Below are positions 28,691 to 40,150 of a stretch of 64,000 nt of DNA, piece after piece; the first letter of the stretch is position 1; each line of letters begins with the position of its first letter. Both the position numbers and the translations under genes were made by a program. The stretch is from Marinobacter sp. es.048 (GTDB lineage Bacteria > Pseudomonadota > Gammaproteobacteria > Pseudomonadales > Oleiphilaceae): assembly GCF_900188435.1 (NCBI RefSeq), contig NZ_FYFA01000001.1, positions 1,798,001-1,862,000 on the forward strand. The letters run 5' to 3'. The notes below the pieces were generated by a model. That model searched no databases. It was not told the origin of the DNA and saw nothing but the letters and a program-made list of their open reading frames with translations.

Positions 28691-30148
28691 TTATTGCGGT
28701 TCACGCTGGTGCCAGTCGGTCACCTGCTGGAATTGATGGGCGGCATTCAGCAAACGGGCCTCGGAGAAATAATCCCCGATGATCTGAAGACCCACCGGGA
28801 GACCGTCCACGAAACCGGCCGGTACCGACATGGCCGGAACACCCGCCAGGTTGATGGCGATAGTGAATACGTCTTCCAGGTACATGGTCACAGGATCGCT
28901 GGTCTTCTCGCCCTGGATAAACGCAGGCGAGGGCGTGGTGGGGCTCATCAGCACGTCCACTTCCTTGAAGGCATTGATAAAATCCTGCTGGATCAGCCGC
29001 CGAACCTTCTGGGCCTTGAGATAATAGGCATCGAAATAGCCGGCGGAGAGAGCGTAGGTGCCCACGAGAATCCGACGTTTCACCTCGGCGCCAAAACCCT
29101 CCGCGCGGGAGCGGGTGTAAAGATCCATCAGATCCTTCGGATCTTCACAGCGATAGCCATAACGGACCCCGTCAAAACGGGACAGGTTGGCGGACGCCTC
29201 TGCTGGAGCAATTACATAGTAGGCAGCAATCGCCAGCTTCGCGTTTGGCAGCGACACCTCTTTAACCGTGGCGCCCAGCTTCTCGTATTCCTTTACTGCG
29301 TTGCGAACCTGCTGCTCCATTGCCGGGCTTAGCTGATCGCTGAAATACGCCTTGGGCAGGCCGATCTTCATACCTTTAAGCGGTTCGTTCAGCGTCGCGG
29401 TGTAATCCGGCACCTCCCGGTCAATCGACGTCGAATCCTTCGGATCAAAGCCTGCCATCACATTCAGCATCAGCGCATTATCCTCTGCGCTCCGGGCAAT
29501 CGTACCGCCCTGGTCGAGACTGGAGGCAAAGGCAATCATCCCGTACCGGGACACCCGGCCATAGGTCGGCTTCAGCCCGGTAACACCACACAGCGCCGCC
29601 GGCTGACGGATCGAGCCACCAGTGTCCGTGGCGGTAGCCGCCGGAATCAGTCGAGCGGCAACCGCCGCTGCCGACCCGCCAGAAGACCCGCCTGGCACTC
29701 GCTTATTGCCCTCGCTCAATCCCCATGGGTTAGTCACCGCACCGAAATAACTGTTCTCGTTGGACGACCCCATGGCGAACTCGTCCATGTTGGTCTTGCC
29801 CAGACACACCGCACCCGCCTGGCGGAAATTCGCCGTAACGGTGGCGTCGTAAGGCGGAACAAAGTTCTCCAGCATCTTAGAACCACAAGTGGTCCGAACG
29901 CCGTTGGTACAGAAAATGTCCTTATGCGCGAACGGAACCCCCGTCCACGGCGTCGCATTTCCGGCTGCCCGCTTCTCATCCGCTACCCGGGCATCGGCCA
30001 GAGCCTGCCCTTCGATCACGGTAATAAAGCTGTTGTACTTCGAATCTTCCCGCTTGATGCGGTCGAGGAACTCCTGGGTCAGCTCCACGCTGGACACCTG
30101 GCCGCTCTCCAGGTCCCGGGAAAGCTCTGCTACGGATTTGTTATGCAT
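28691..30148 (-). CDS. gatA: aspartyl/glutamyl-tRNA amidotransferase subunit A
   Basis: Amidase subunit of GatCAB that liberates ammonia from glutamine. 485 residues. The Ser-cisSer-Lys triad is visible: Lys in VPFAHKDIF, cis-Ser in [14 protein letters not shown], nucleophile Ser in [16 protein letters not shown]. Starts [16 protein letters not shown]; the gap to gatC is 71 bases. Confidence 0.97.
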   Translation of the reverse strand: MHNKSVAELSRDLESGQVSSVELTQEFLDRIKREDSKYNSFITVIEGQALADARVADEKRAAGNATPWTGVPFAHKDIFCTNGVRTTCGSKMLENFVPPYDATVTANFRQAGAVCLGKTNMDEFAMGSSNENSYFGAVTNPWGLSEGNKRVPGGSSGGSAAAVAARLIPAATATDTGGSIRQPAALCGVTGLKPTYGRVSRYGMIAFASSLDQGGTIARSAEDNALMLNVMAGFDPKDSTSIDREVPDYTATLNEPLKGMKIGLPKAYFSDQLSPAMEQQVRNAVKEYEKLGATVKEVSLPNAKLAIAAYYVIAPAEASANLSRFDGVRYGYRCEDPKDLMDLYTRSRAEGFGAEVKRRILVGTYALSAGYFDAYYLKAQKVRRLIQQDFINAFKEVDVLMSPTTPSPAFIQGEKTSDPVTMYLEDVFTIAINLAGVPAMSVPAGFVDGLPVGLQIIGDYFSEARLLNAAHQFQQVTDWHQREPQ

Positions 30149-30219
30149 GATGAATCCTGAAATCGCTGTTCGTCAGATCGTTCAATTCCCATGAATCATT
30201 CGATGGCTCACCCAAAGGG

Positions 30220-30507
30220 TTATTCGATCACTCTCGGAACCAAATAAAGGCCGTTCTCGGTAGCCGGCGCAATCGCCTGGAACGCCTCCCGCTGATTGGT
30301 CTCGGTTACTTCGTCAGCTCGCAGACGCTGGACTGCATTCAACGGGTGGGCCATAGGCTCAACCGAATCGGTGTCGGCGGCACCCAACTGATCGACCAGA
30401 TCCAGGATGTTGCCCAGATCCTTCTCCAGCGCCGAAACCTGCTCGTCGTCCACACGAATGCGGGCGAGTACAGCGACTTTCTCAATGTCCTCACGGGAAA
30501 TGGTCAC
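30220..30507 (-). CDS. gatC: aspartyl/glutamyl-tRNA amidotransferase subunit C
   Basis: 95-residue belt subunit stabilising GatA-GatB. Sequence ISREDIEKVAVLARI at the N-terminus and EPMAHPLNAVQRLRADEV near the middle-end are typical. The GTG at 30507 is chosen: it has GGGAGG seven bases upstream and gives the usual length. The longer frame would run into the repeat element at 30578. First gene of gatCAB; a divergent mreB lies across a 371-base gap. Confidence 0.93.
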   Translation of the reverse strand: MTISREDIEKVAVLARIRVDDEQVSALEKDLGNILDLVDQLGAADTDSVEPMAHPLNAVQRLRADEVTETNQREAFQAIAPATENGLYLVPRVIE

Positions 30508-30577
30508 GCATTGCCTCCCAGGTAAGTGAAATGTCGGTAATAAATCTTTTGAAAACGCGGGCCAATCCTGAGCTTCG

Positions 30578-30687
30578 GGGCCGTTCGGGGAATCCTTTTT
30601 AAAACTGTAGAGGGCCATGGATGGCCCGAAACAAGCCCACAGGGATGTGCTCGTAGCGTGTTTTGAAAAGGATTCCCCGAATGGCCC
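30578..30687 (+). repeat. private-arm twin-GGA element, copy D
   Basis: 28-bp arms (30578-30605, 30660-30687) with two mismatches, both G-U type in plus-strand RNA. First hairpin GGGCC-ATGGAT-GGCCC; second loop ACAGGGATGT. GGA at 30619 and 30643, 24 nt apart. It sits between divergent gatC and mreB, so it could be in the mreB leader RNA if the promoter is upstream of it. Confidence 0.87.
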
Positions 30688-30779
30688 TTCACCAGGGCCA
30701 GAAAACCAAAGCGAGTATGGTAACAGATTCGAACAATGGCGGGAGGCCCCAGCCCATAAGGTAAATGTGTGAACCGTAA

Positions 30780-31922
<1,143 letters not shown>

Positions 31923-31924
31923 TC

Positions 31925-32848
31925 CTGTGGGGAGGGCTCGCCATTAAAACCATCTTTGTCCAGGGGCCTGTTCCCGGCTTCAGACTCCTCATCGTTCTTC
32001 TCGTATCGGCAGCCCTGGTGGTTGCCGATGCGCGTTTCGACAAGCTCTCAACGGTGCGAAGTACCATTGCAACCGGTCTGGCACCAGTTTACTGGCTGGG
32101 GAACGCGCCCTACGAATTTTCCGACTGGTTCGCTGGATTGTTCGAAAACAAACAGGATCTTCAGGAAGAGAATGAAGATCTTCGGGCCCGTTTGCTTATC
32201 CTCGAGCGTCGCGCCCTGAAATACGCTGCTCTCGCTTCCGAGAACAACGAGCTGCGCCGCCTGATGAACTCGTCTGAAGTGCTGGATGATCGCGTCATCG
32301 TTGGCGAGGTGGTCGGCGTTTCCCCGGATCCTTTCTCCCACGAAATTATCATCAATAAGGGCCGTAGCGATGGCCTGTCGCCGGGTCAGGCCATCCTCGA
32401 TGCCCATGGTCTGATGGGGCAGGTGGTCCAGAGCAGCCAGATCACCTCTCGCGTCTTGCTGGTCTCCGATAGCAGCCACGCCGTACCCGTGGAGGTTGTG
32501 CGCAACGGGTTGCGGGCGATACTGCTGGGTACCGGCGATACCGATACCCTGGATCTCGTTCATGTGCCGGACACGGCGGATATCCGTGAGGGCGATCTGT
32601 TGGTCAGCTCCGGCCTTGGTGGCCGGTTTCCAAGGGGCTATCCGGTCGCCGAGGTCAGCCGCATTTCCAAGGAGCCGGGCGAACCCTTTGTTTCCATTGA
32701 AGCCACGCCCAAGGCTCAGCTGAACCAGAGCCGTCTGGTGCTGGTGGTTTTCCCGCCTGAAAACGCCGACCCGATCGAAGTCGAGACGGATGGGGGCGAG
32801 CCGGTCGTCAATGTTGGGGAAGAGAGCAGTCAGGGAGGGCAGGACTGA
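31925..32848 (+). CDS. mreC: rod shape-determining protein MreC, apparent CTG start
   Basis: Bitopic scaffold linking MreB to peptidoglycan synthases. The reading frame is open right up to the mreB stop but contains no ATG/GTG/TTG before a GTG at 32018. That GTG would cut off most of the membrane segment (GFRLLIVLLVSAALVV, about residues 18-34). A strong AGGAGG at 31913-31918 stands seven bases before CTG 31925, giving LWGGLAIKTIFVQG as N-terminus and 307 residues; ATC 31922 is less well placed. After the membrane helix come a coiled coil (LQEENEDLRARLLILERRAL) and the periplasmic beta domain. Overlaps mreD by 1 base. Confidence 0.93.
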   Translation: MWGGLAIKTIFVQGPVPGFRLLIVLLVSAALVVADARFDKLSTVRSTIATGLAPVYWLGNAPYEFSDWFAGLFENKQDLQEENEDLRARLLILERRALKYAALASENNELRRLMNSSEVLDDRVIVGEVVGVSPDPFSHEIIINKGRSDGLSPGQAILDAHGLMGQVVQSSQITSRVLLVSDSSHAVPVEVVRNGLRAILLGTGDTDTLDLVHVPDTADIREGDLLVSSGLGGRFPRGYPVAEVSRISKEPGEPFVSIEATPKAQLNQSRLVLVVFPPENADPIEVETDGGEPVVNVGEESSQGGQD

Positions 32849-33324
32849 TGTTATCGGTAATCAGCTATCCGGTTTTCGTACTCTCCGTGATCGTTGCCCT
32901 CGTGTTCAGCATCTCCTTGTTTCCGGTGGGCTGGTTCGAGTTCCGCCCTGAGTGGCTGGGCTTGGTGGTTTTCTATTGGACGTTCCGGGCGCCTGCCCAG
33001 TTCGGCATCGTGCTGGCCTGGTGTCTTGGCCTGCTGCTGGATGTGCTGGAAGCCACCCCCCTTGGCGTGAACGCCATGGCCATGGCGCTGATCGCCTTTC
33101 TGGTGTTAACCATCCATCAACGTTTGCGCATGTATCCGATGCCCCAGCAGTGCCTGATGGTGTTCCTGTTGCTGGGCATCAACCAGATGCTGGTGCATTT
33201 CGTGAAGCAGCTGCTGGGTGCCGATGACGCCGGTTTCAGCTATCTCTGGCCGGCCCTGACCAGTGCGCTGGTGTGGCCGGTATTCTGTATCCTGCTGGAC
33301 AACATTAACCGCAAACTGGGTTAG
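32848..33324 (+). CDS. mreD: rod shape-determining protein MreD
   Basis: 158-residue integral membrane protein with five or so hydrophobic segments, from [19 protein letters not shown] to [26 protein letters not shown] is typical of the MreD C-terminus. The start ATG overlaps the mreC stop (TGATG), so it is translationally coupled. Part of the elongasome with MreB and MreC. Confidence 0.94.
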   Translation: MLSVISYPVFVLSVIVALVFSISLFPVGWFEFRPEWLGLVVFYWTFRAPAQFGIVLAWCLGLLLDVLEATPLGVNAMAMALIAFLVLTIHQRLRMYPMPQQCLMVFLLLGINQMLVHFVKQLLGADDAGFSYLWPALTSALVWPVFCILLDNINRKLG

Positions 33325-33326
33325 CC

Positions 33327-33932
33327 ATGGCATCAATCATTCTCGCTTCGGCTTCGCCACGCCGGGCGGAGCTGTTGCAGCAAATTGGCCTGAATTTTTC
33401 GGTTCGCCCGGCGGACATTGATGAAACACCGGAGCCCGATGAAACCCCGGAACAGTATGTCGAGCGACTGGCTCGGGAGAAGGCGCTGGCTGTGGCCGGG
33501 TCTTCGCCGGAATGTCTGGTTCTGGGGTCAGATACCTCCGTGGTGCTGGACGGCAAGATACTCGGTAAGCCGACAGACCCGGCAGTTGCCCGGGAAACCC
33601 TGGCCCGCCTCTCCGGTGCGACCCACCAGGTCATGACGGCCGTGGCGCTGGCCACTGAAGGGCAATGCGAGTCAGTCCTGGTTATTACCGAGGTCTGTTT
33701 CAGGCTGCTTTCTACCGCCGAGATCGAAGCCTACGTTGCCAGCGGCGAACCCATGGACAAGGCCGGAAGTTATGGAATTCAGGGCCTTGGTGGTATTTTT
33801 GTTAGTGAGCTCCGGGGTAGCTACAGTGCCGTGGTTGGTCTGCCGCTGCAGGAAACCGCCGCATTGCTGGCTGGTGCCGGTTACCCGGTCTGGAAAAACT
33901 GGCCGCGCAGTCTGGAGAGCCAAACATTATGA
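33327..33932 (+). CDS. maf: Maf-family nucleoside triphosphate pyrophosphatase (YhdE type)
   Basis: House-cleaning enzyme; the YhdE subgroup hydrolyses dTTP, UTP and modified forms. 201 residues. [29 protein letters not shown] and [12 protein letters not shown] are the conserved Maf segments. The context between mreD and rng is the classic yhdE place. Overlaps rng by 4 bases (ATGA). Confidence 0.95.
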   Translation: MASIILASASPRRAELLQQIGLNFSVRPADIDETPEPDETPEQYVERLAREKALAVAGSSPECLVLGSDTSVVLDGKILGKPTDPAVARETLARLSGATHQVMTAVALATEGQCESVLVITEVCFRLLSTAEIEAYVASGEPMDKAGSYGIQGLGGIFVSELRGSYSAVVGLPLQETAALLAGAGYPVWKNWPRSLESQTL

Positions 33933-35410
33933 GCGAAGAGATTCTTATCAACGTCACCCCGGTGGAAACGCGGGTGGCCCTGGTTGAAAACGGCATGCTG
34001 CAGGAAGCTTACATAGAACGCACCAGCAGGAAGGGCATTGTCGGTAACATCTATAAGGGCAAAGTGGTGCGTGTTTTGCCAGGCATGGAAGCGGCGTTCG
34101 TCGATATTGGTCTGGAACGGGCTGCATTTATCCATGCCTCCGATGTGGTTCCGAGTCAGTCCAATGGCGATGAGCCTGCAGATACCCCTAAAACCGTTCC
34201 CGATATTCGAAGTCTGCTCCGTGAGGGGCAGTCTTTGGTTGTTCAGGTGACCAAGGACCCAATTGGAACCAAGGGCGCTCGCCTGACCACCCAGCTTTCG
34301 ATTCCGTCCCGGTATCTGGTGTTTATGCCGGGTGTCAGTCACGTTGGTATTTCGCAGCGGATTGAGGACGACACCGAACGGGCGCGCCTGAAAACCCTGG
34401 TTGAAGAGGCCGCAGCGGAGGATAAGGATGTTCAGGGTGGTTATATCATCCGGACGGCCGCGGAAGCCGCTCCCCCTGAGGACCTGATTGGCGATATGGC
34501 CTATCTGCACCGGTTGAGCCAGTCCATCCATGAGCGGATTGCCCGGGTTCAGGCGCCGGCAGTTGTGTACCAGGATCTGCCGCTGTTCATTCGTACCATC
34601 CGTGACCTGATCAGGCCGCAGACCGAAAAGGTACGAATCGACAGCCGAGAGAGCCACCAGAGGGTGATGGAGTTTGTCGAAGAGTTCGTTACGGAATTTG
34701 CCGACAAGGTGGAGTACTACCCGGGCGAACGGCCCATTTTTGACCTTTACTCGGTGGAAGACGAAATCCAGAAAGCCCTTAGCCGAAAGGTTCAGCTCAA
34801 GTCCGGTGGTTATGTGATCATCGACCAGACCGAAGCCATGACCACCATCGATATCAATACCGGGGCGTTCGTCGGGCATCGAAACCTGGAAGAAACCATC
34901 TTCAAGACCAATCTGGAAGCGGCCCGGTCCATCAGTCGTCAGCTGCGCCTGCGAAATCTGGGCGGCATTATCATTATCGATTTTATCGACATGGAAGATC
35001 CGGAGCATCAGCGCCAGGTGCACCGGATGCTGGAAAAGATGCTGGAGCGGGATCACGCCAAGACCAAGATCACCGGGGTGTCCGAGCTGGGCCTGGTGGA
35101 AATGACCCGCAAGCGCACCACCGAGAGTCTTGGCCAGGTGCTTTGCGAACCCTGCCCGATCTGTGACGGACGCGGTTTCCTGAAAACCACCGAAACCGTT
35201 TGCTATGAAGTCTTCCGGGAAATTTTGCGGGTAAATCGCGCCTACGATGCCGAAAGCTATCTTGTGATGGCTTCCCAGAGTGTAGTAGATCGCCTGCTGG
35301 ATGAAGAGTCGGACAATGTGGCCGATCTTGAAACCTTTATCAGCAAGACCATTCGCTTCCAGGTGGAGCCGTTCTACAGCCAGGAGCAGTACGATGTTGT
35401 TCTGCTCTGA
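33929..35410 (+). CDS. rng: ribonuclease G
   Basis: Endoribonuclease for 16S rRNA 5' maturation and some mRNA decay. 493 residues, with the N-terminal RNase E/G opening [20 protein letters not shown], the S1 domain in [21 protein letters not shown], and the DNase-I-like active region [20 protein letters not shown] with catalytic Asp residues. The zinc-link [11 protein letters not shown] gives the inter-subunit cysteines. No long C-terminal scaffold, which separates it from RNase E. Confidence 0.96.
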   Translation: MSEEILINVTPVETRVALVENGMLQEAYIERTSRKGIVGNIYKGKVVRVLPGMEAAFVDIGLERAAFIHASDVVPSQSNGDEPADTPKTVPDIRSLLREGQSLVVQVTKDPIGTKGARLTTQLSIPSRYLVFMPGVSHVGISQRIEDDTERARLKTLVEEAAAEDKDVQGGYIIRTAAEAAPPEDLIGDMAYLHRLSQSIHERIARVQAPAVVYQDLPLFIRTIRDLIRPQTEKVRIDSRESHQRVMEFVEEFVTEFADKVEYYPGERPIFDLYSVEDEIQKALSRKVQLKSGGYVIIDQTEAMTTIDINTGAFVGHRNLEETIFKTNLEAARSISRQLRLRNLGGIIIIDFIDMEDPEHQRQVHRMLEKMLERDHAKTKITGVSELGLVEMTRKRTTESLGQVLCEPCPICDGRGFLKTTETVCYEVFREILRVNRAYDAESYLVMASQSVVDRLLDEESDNVADLETFISKTIRFQVEPFYSQEQYDVVLL

Positions 35411-35450
35411 CCCCGGGAACGTGTGCCGGGTACTGGATTAAGGGGCCCGG

Positions 35451-38400
35451 ATGTCCTCTGCTGATCACGAACCGCCGCTTCCGGAGAACCTGCCCGAGAG
35501 TCCTCCCGTTCGGCTATTGGCGCGGCTGGCCAGCCTGATCTGGTGGATGCTGTTGACGCTGCTCGTGTTGCTGGCCCTGTACGCAGGGCTCGGTCGCCAG
35601 TTGACCCAGAACGTGGACAACTTCCGGGAAGATCTGGCGCGCGAGCTTTCAGATCGGCTGGGTCACGATGTCACCATCGGGGGGCTTTCCTCCCAATGGT
35701 ACTGGCTGGATCCCTCGTTCACGGTCAGTGACATCCAGATCAGTCATCCTGATACCGGAATTGTTGTTGCCGACCTTCAGCACCTGAATATCCGCTTTGA
35801 TGCGCTCGCTTCGCTGACGCGCCTGAGAATCGTGTTTGAGGATTTTCAGGCCGACGGCCTGGAACTCACTGTGAATCAGGAGCGCGGCGGCGATGTGGCG
35901 GTCCGGGGTGCTGAGATTCCGGAACCTGTCAGTAACCAGCTTCAAGAATGGCTGGAGCTTGCCGGCAACTGGCTGTCCGACCCCTATGTCAAGATTACCC
36001 GCGTTAATCTGGGTATCCGGGACAATCAGGGCAATCTTCGCCACCTGGACATTCCCCAACTGGATCTGGACTACCGGCGCGGGCTCTTCCATGCCTCAGG
36101 CCGGGCCATGCAGTCCGGTACTACCCAGCAGCTGGCCAGCTTTGCCCTGGTAGGCCGGCACTTTTTCCGGGGCGATTTCACCGGCCAATTGTATCTTGAT
36201 GTGGATTCGGGCCGGCTGTTCGACGGATTGATCGACGAATACCAGTGGCGGACGCTCCGGGTGGAAGGGTTCGATCTTGGCGGTGAGGCCTGGCTAACGT
36301 TTCGCAACGGCCTTCTGCAACAGGTGACCGGAACGGTTCGAACACCTTATCTGCAATTGGGTGTCGGGTATGAATCCCTGGCGCCCCTGGAAGACATCCA
36401 GGCAAGATTTGGCTGGCGTCGCCACGACAGTGTGATGACCGATGAGACCCTGGTCGAGTCCGGCGCATTTGCTCTCGGGGAGTGGCATCTGAAGCAGCTC
36501 CAGTGGACCTGGGACGGCGATGTGGTTTCTCCTTTCAGTCTCCGCCTGGCGCCCTCGGAGGGAGGTATGTCCGTTATTGCCGATGCCCTGCCGCTTGCGC
36601 CCACCCGCCGCCTCGCAGCGCGGCTTCCGTTATTGCCGGAGCGCGCACTCAGGGCTTTGCGAGACTATCGGCCCGGCGGCTATCTGGATCAATTGAACAT
36701 CTTCTTCCCCGAGGGCGCACCGGAGGACTTTGAGCTCTCCGGACGTTTGCGTGAGGTCAGTGTCAGAGCCCACGGCGGCGCACCGGGCGTCACCGCGGTG
36801 AACGGAGACATCTTTCTGGACCGGCAGAAGGGTTATGTTCGGGTTGCGGCCGGAGAGTCGCCTGTCTCTCTCGAGTTTCCCAGGCTTTTCGGTGGCGCCT
36901 GGTCATTCCCGGTGTTCGAGGGCGCGGTGGCCTGGCAGCTGGATGGCGCCATTACCCGGGTGTTTTCAGATGGTGTTCGGATGCGTTACGGCGAGACCAC
37001 AGAACTCGACGGTGCTTTTGATCTGAGGATGGACCGCGAGGGCGAGGATAACCTTGGTCTGAGGGTTTCGGTGAAAAACGGCAACGCCGGAATGCTGGCA
37101 GATTTTGTTCCGGTCAAAGCGGTCAACCAGGGGTTGTATGATTGGCTCACCACGGCCATTCTCGAGGCAGATATCACCTCGGGAACCTTCTTCGGCCACG
37201 GCCAGATAGGCCCGGATGCGCCGAAGGGGGCTTTCGTGACCTCGATGATCTTTGAATTTGATCAGGCATCCGTCCGCTATGATGACGCCTGGCCGGAAGT
37301 CACAGGTGCCCGGGGCAATGTCAGGGTTCATAATGGAAACACCCTGGTCCGTCTCGAGTCAGGCCGGACCGGAGGCCTGGACCTTGGATCCGGAAACGTC
37401 CGTGTTATTCCGTCAGATCAAGGTACCCGGATAAAGGTGGATGCCTCGGCTCTGGTGCCCGGTGAGTCGGTTGGTTACTGGATGGAGAACAGTCCATTGG
37501 GTGACATCGCAGGGACTGAGGCACAGAAACTGCAGTATGACGGTGAGTATCGACTGGATCTGGGTATTGATCTGCCGCTGGGTTCTGAACAGCCGCCTGT
37601 GGTTGAGGCGAGTATTGATGTCGAGAAGGGGGCAGTATCCTATCAGGCTGCAGGGCTAGCCTGGCAATCGGTTCGTGGTGAGCTGACCTATCACAGTGAA
37701 GACGGATTCTCCGGCGGCCCCCTGGCTGCGGAATTTTTCGGTGAGCCGGTAACCATAGCCTTCAGCAAGGCTCGCGCCGGGAATGCGCTCAGCATTCGCC
37801 AGTCCGGCTCGCTCCTCGTGCCCGAGGTTTTCGCCAGGGCTGGGCTGTCAACCGACTCCGGCTTTGGCCTGCAGGGCAAGGTCGCCTATACCGCGGAACT
37901 GGAAGTGGGGGCCCAGTCAACGTCCGGTATCCGTGTGCGCTCCAGTCTCGAGGGTTTGGCAGTTGACTGGCCAGAACCGCTGTCAAAAACAGCGAGTGAG
38001 GCGGCGCCGTTGCGGGCGACCATCAATCCATCCGCCAGTGGCGGCCTTGGGATTGCCGGCGACTGGGCGAACCGGGCCACTTTCGATCTGTTGTGGAAGG
38101 AGACCGGATTTGATTTGCGCCTGGATCGCCTCCATGTCGGTACACAGGTCCTGAACGACATCGATATAAACGCGCTCGATCTTGATGATCGTTGGGTGGT
38201 TAACACCAGTTCGCAACGCGCAGAAGGCCGCTTGGTAATCCCGCAGAACGGCGATACCGTGAAGGCCGATTTTCAGCGGCTTCGGCTTGTTCGCAGCGAG
38301 GCACCCCGTGATGATTCGCCGGAATTACTGACGCTGGAAGAGCAGTTGGAAGCCTTCCGGGCGCTGGATATGGGCAGCTGGCCCGAGATTGATGTGTCGA

Positions 38401-39206
38401 TCGTTGAACTTCAGCTGAATGAGGAATCCCTCGGTCAATGGGCTTTCCGGCTTCGCCCCGAACCCTTCCGGTTGAAAGTGAATGACATAGAAGGTCGCCT
38501 GAATTCCTTGACGCTGTTGGGGGATATGACCTGGAGCATCGTCGGCGACCGTGAAACGAGCCGGTTCAAGGGCTCAATCAGCGGCGGTGCGCTGGCAGAT
38601 CTGAATAAACTGTTAAATACCGAGATGCCGGTCACCAATCAGGGCACCAACATCGAGCTGGATCTGGAGTGGCCCGGCCGTCCGGATGAGTTTTCCATAC
38701 CGGAGCTCAGTGGCTCGGTTAGCCTCAGACTGGATGAGGGTGTGATCCTCGAACGAAACAACACGGCCCAACTGTTCCGGGTCTTCAACCTGCTGAACTC
38801 CGATACACTATGGCGCCGGCTGAAGCTCGACTTTTCCGATCTGTATGAGCGTGGTGTGGCTTTTGACGCGATCTCGGGCAAGGCACAGATTATCAATGGG
38901 TTGCTGACTATGGATCCGGAACTGCAGATTGCGGGGCCGTCAGGGGCCTTCAAGCTCAGTGGCACGACCAATATGGCCAGCGAGGAGCTGGATATGCGGC
39001 TTGTGGTTGTGTTACCGCTGACCCAGAACCTGCCATTGGCGGCACTCCTCATGGGGGCAGGAGCGCCGATTGGTGGTGCTTTGTTTGTGCTGGACAAGAT
39101 TCTGGGTGATCCTTTGAGCAGACTGACCAGCGCAACCTACAGTGTGACCGGCACGTGGGACGAACCGGAAGTGGACCTGCAAAGGGTATTTGACACCGGC
39201 GAATAA
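35451..39206 (+). CDS. yhdP: YhdP-family AsmA-like protein
   Basis: 1251 residues, close to the ~1270 of E. coli YhdP. One N-terminal membrane helix (LIWWMLLTLLVLLALYAGLG, about residues 29-48) precedes a long periplasmic beta-rich repeat region and the AsmA-like C-terminus. The last part (RLTSATYSVTGTWDEPEVDL) is characteristic. The family, with TamB and YdbH, forms bridges that carry phospholipid to the outer membrane. Here it follows rng as in many gammaproteobacteria. Confidence 0.93.
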   Translation: MSSADHEPPLPENLPESPPVRLLARLASLIWWMLLTLLVLLALYAGLGRQLTQNVDNFREDLARELSDRLGHDVTIGGLSSQWYWLDPSFTVSDIQISHPDTGIVVADLQHLNIRFDALASLTRLRIVFEDFQADGLELTVNQERGGDVAVRGAEIPEPVSNQLQEWLELAGNWLSDPYVKITRVNLGIRDNQGNLRHLDIPQLDLDYRRGLFHASGRAMQSGTTQQLASFALVGRHFFRGDFTGQLYLDVDSGRLFDGLIDEYQWRTLRVEGFDLGGEAWLTFRNGLLQQVTGTVRTPYLQLGVGYESLAPLEDIQARFGWRRHDSVMTDETLVESGAFALGEWHLKQLQWTWDGDVVSPFSLRLAPSEGGMSVIADALPLAPTRRLAARLPLLPERALRALRDYRPGGYLDQLNIFFPEGAPEDFELSGRLREVSVRAHGGAPGVTAVNGDIFLDRQKGYVRVAAGESPVSLEFPRLFGGAWSFPVFEGAVAWQLDGAITRVFSDGVRMRYGETTELDGAFDLRMDREGEDNLGLRVSVKNGNAGMLADFVPVKAVNQGLYDWLTTAILEADITSGTFFGHGQIGPDAPKGAFVTSMIFEFDQASVRYDDAWPEVTGARGNVRVHNGNTLVRLESGRTGGLDLGSGNVRVIPSDQGTRIKVDASALVPGESVGYWMENSPLGDIAGTEAQKLQYDGEYRLDLGIDLPLGSEQPPVVEASIDVEKGAVSYQAAGLAWQSVRGELTYHSEDGFSGGPLAAEFFGEPVTIAFSKARAGNALSIRQSGSLLVPEVFARAGLSTDSGFGLQGKVAYTAELEVGAQSTSGIRVRSSLEGLAVDWPEPLSKTASEAAPLRATINPSASGGLGIAGDWANRATFDLLWKETGFDLRLDRLHVGTQVLNDIDINALDLDDRWVVNTSSQRAEGRLVIPQNGDTVKADFQRLRLVRSEAPRDDSPELLTLEEQLEAFRALDMGSWPEIDVSIVELQLNEESLGQWAFRLRPEPFRLKVNDIEGRLNSLTLLGDMTWSIVGDRETSRFKGSISGGALADLNKLLNTEMPVTNQGTNIELDLEWPGRPDEFSIPELSGSVSLRLDEGVILERNNTAQLFRVFNLLNSDTLWRRLKLDFSDLYERGVAFDAISGKAQIINGLLTMDPELQIAGPSGAFKLSGTTNMASEELDMRLVVVLPLTQNLPLAALLMGAGAPIGGALFVLDKILGDPLSRLTSATYSVTGTWDEPEVDLQRVFDTGE

Positions 39207-39235
39207 CTTTTCGTTTGGCAACATCGGAGGCAGTC

Positions 39236-40081
39236 ATGAGCAAGCGTGTTTCCAACCGGGTCGCAGCCATCCAGATGGTCAGCGGTCATGATATCGAAGC
39301 CAACCTGGCGGAAGCACAGCGGTTGCTGGCGGAGGCCGCTGGACAGGGAGCGTCTGTTGCGGTGCTGCCAGAGAATTTCGCGGTATTGGCAACCAGCCAG
39401 ATGATTGAGTGTGGCCGCAAGGAAGCCGGCACAGAACCCGTTATCCGCACATTCCTTGCGGAACAGGCCCGTAAACTGGGTATGTGGATTGTCGGTGGAT
39501 CAATGCCCGTGGCCAAGCGCCCGGACGGTTCGGAGATCGCGGACCGGGTCCGCGCAACCTGCCTGGTGTTTGACGATCAGGGCCGGGAAGTGGCCCGCTA
39601 CGACAAGATTCACCTGTTCGATGCCATGGTAGAAGACGCCCATGGCCAGTACCGGGAATCCGACACCTTTGAGCCCGGCGAGCAGGTGGTCACAGTGGAT
39701 ACGCCGGCGGGGAAGTTGGGTCTGGCTATCTGTTACGATTTGCGCTTCCCGGAAATTTTCCGGTTATTGCGAGAGCAGGAGGTGGACTGGATTTGCCTGC
39801 CAAGTGCCTTCACCTGGCAGACCGGCGATGCCCACTGGTACCCGTTGATCCGGGCACGAGCCATCGAGAATCAGGTTTGGGTGGTGGCACCGGGGCAGGG
39901 CGGCCAGAACAGCACGCGGCGCCGGACCTATGGCCACAGCCTGATCTGTGATCCCTGGGGCCGTGTGGTGACGGAAATGGGAGAAGGCCCGGGGCTGGTT
40001 ACCGCCGAGCTGGACTTGGAGCAGGTGGCCAAGCTGCGCACTCAGATGCCGGTATGGGGGCACCGTCGGCTCAAAGGTTGA
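39236..40081 (+). CDS. carbon-nitrogen hydrolase (nitrilase superfamily, Nit1/YbeM-like)
   Basis: 281 residues. The triad is visible: Glu in AVLPENFAV, Lys in RYDKIHLFD, Cys in LAICYDLRFPE. In this subgroup the likely reaction is removal of the amide from deaminated glutathione or an omega-amide. The ATG at 39236 is chosen because it follows GGAGG by six bases; a start at 39215 lacks that. In pseudomonads this gene is followed by tldD, which is absent here. Confidence 0.9.
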   Translation: MSKRVSNRVAAIQMVSGHDIEANLAEAQRLLAEAAGQGASVAVLPENFAVLATSQMIECGRKEAGTEPVIRTFLAEQARKLGMWIVGGSMPVAKRPDGSEIADRVRATCLVFDDQGREVARYDKIHLFDAMVEDAHGQYRESDTFEPGEQVVTVDTPAGKLGLAICYDLRFPEIFRLLREQEVDWICLPSAFTWQTGDAHWYPLIRARAIENQVWVVAPGQGGQNSTRRRTYGHSLICDPWGRVVTEMGEGPGLVTAELDLEQVAKLRTQMPVWGHRRLKG

Positions 40082-40094
40082 AGGCAGTGGAAGT

Positions 40095-40122
40095 GGGGTT
40101 AGAAGAACGTTTCTTCTGCCCC
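40095..40122. other. hairpin between convergent genes (AGAAGAA/TTCTTCT type)
   Basis: GGGGTTAGAAGAA / TTCTTCTGCCCC around CGT. It resembles the hairpin at 56487-56516. Lies between the nitrilase gene and convergent darP. No T-run, so it is only a possible terminator. Confidence 0.55.
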
Positions 40123-40150
40123 TCTGATTCATGCCCGGTAATTCACAAAT

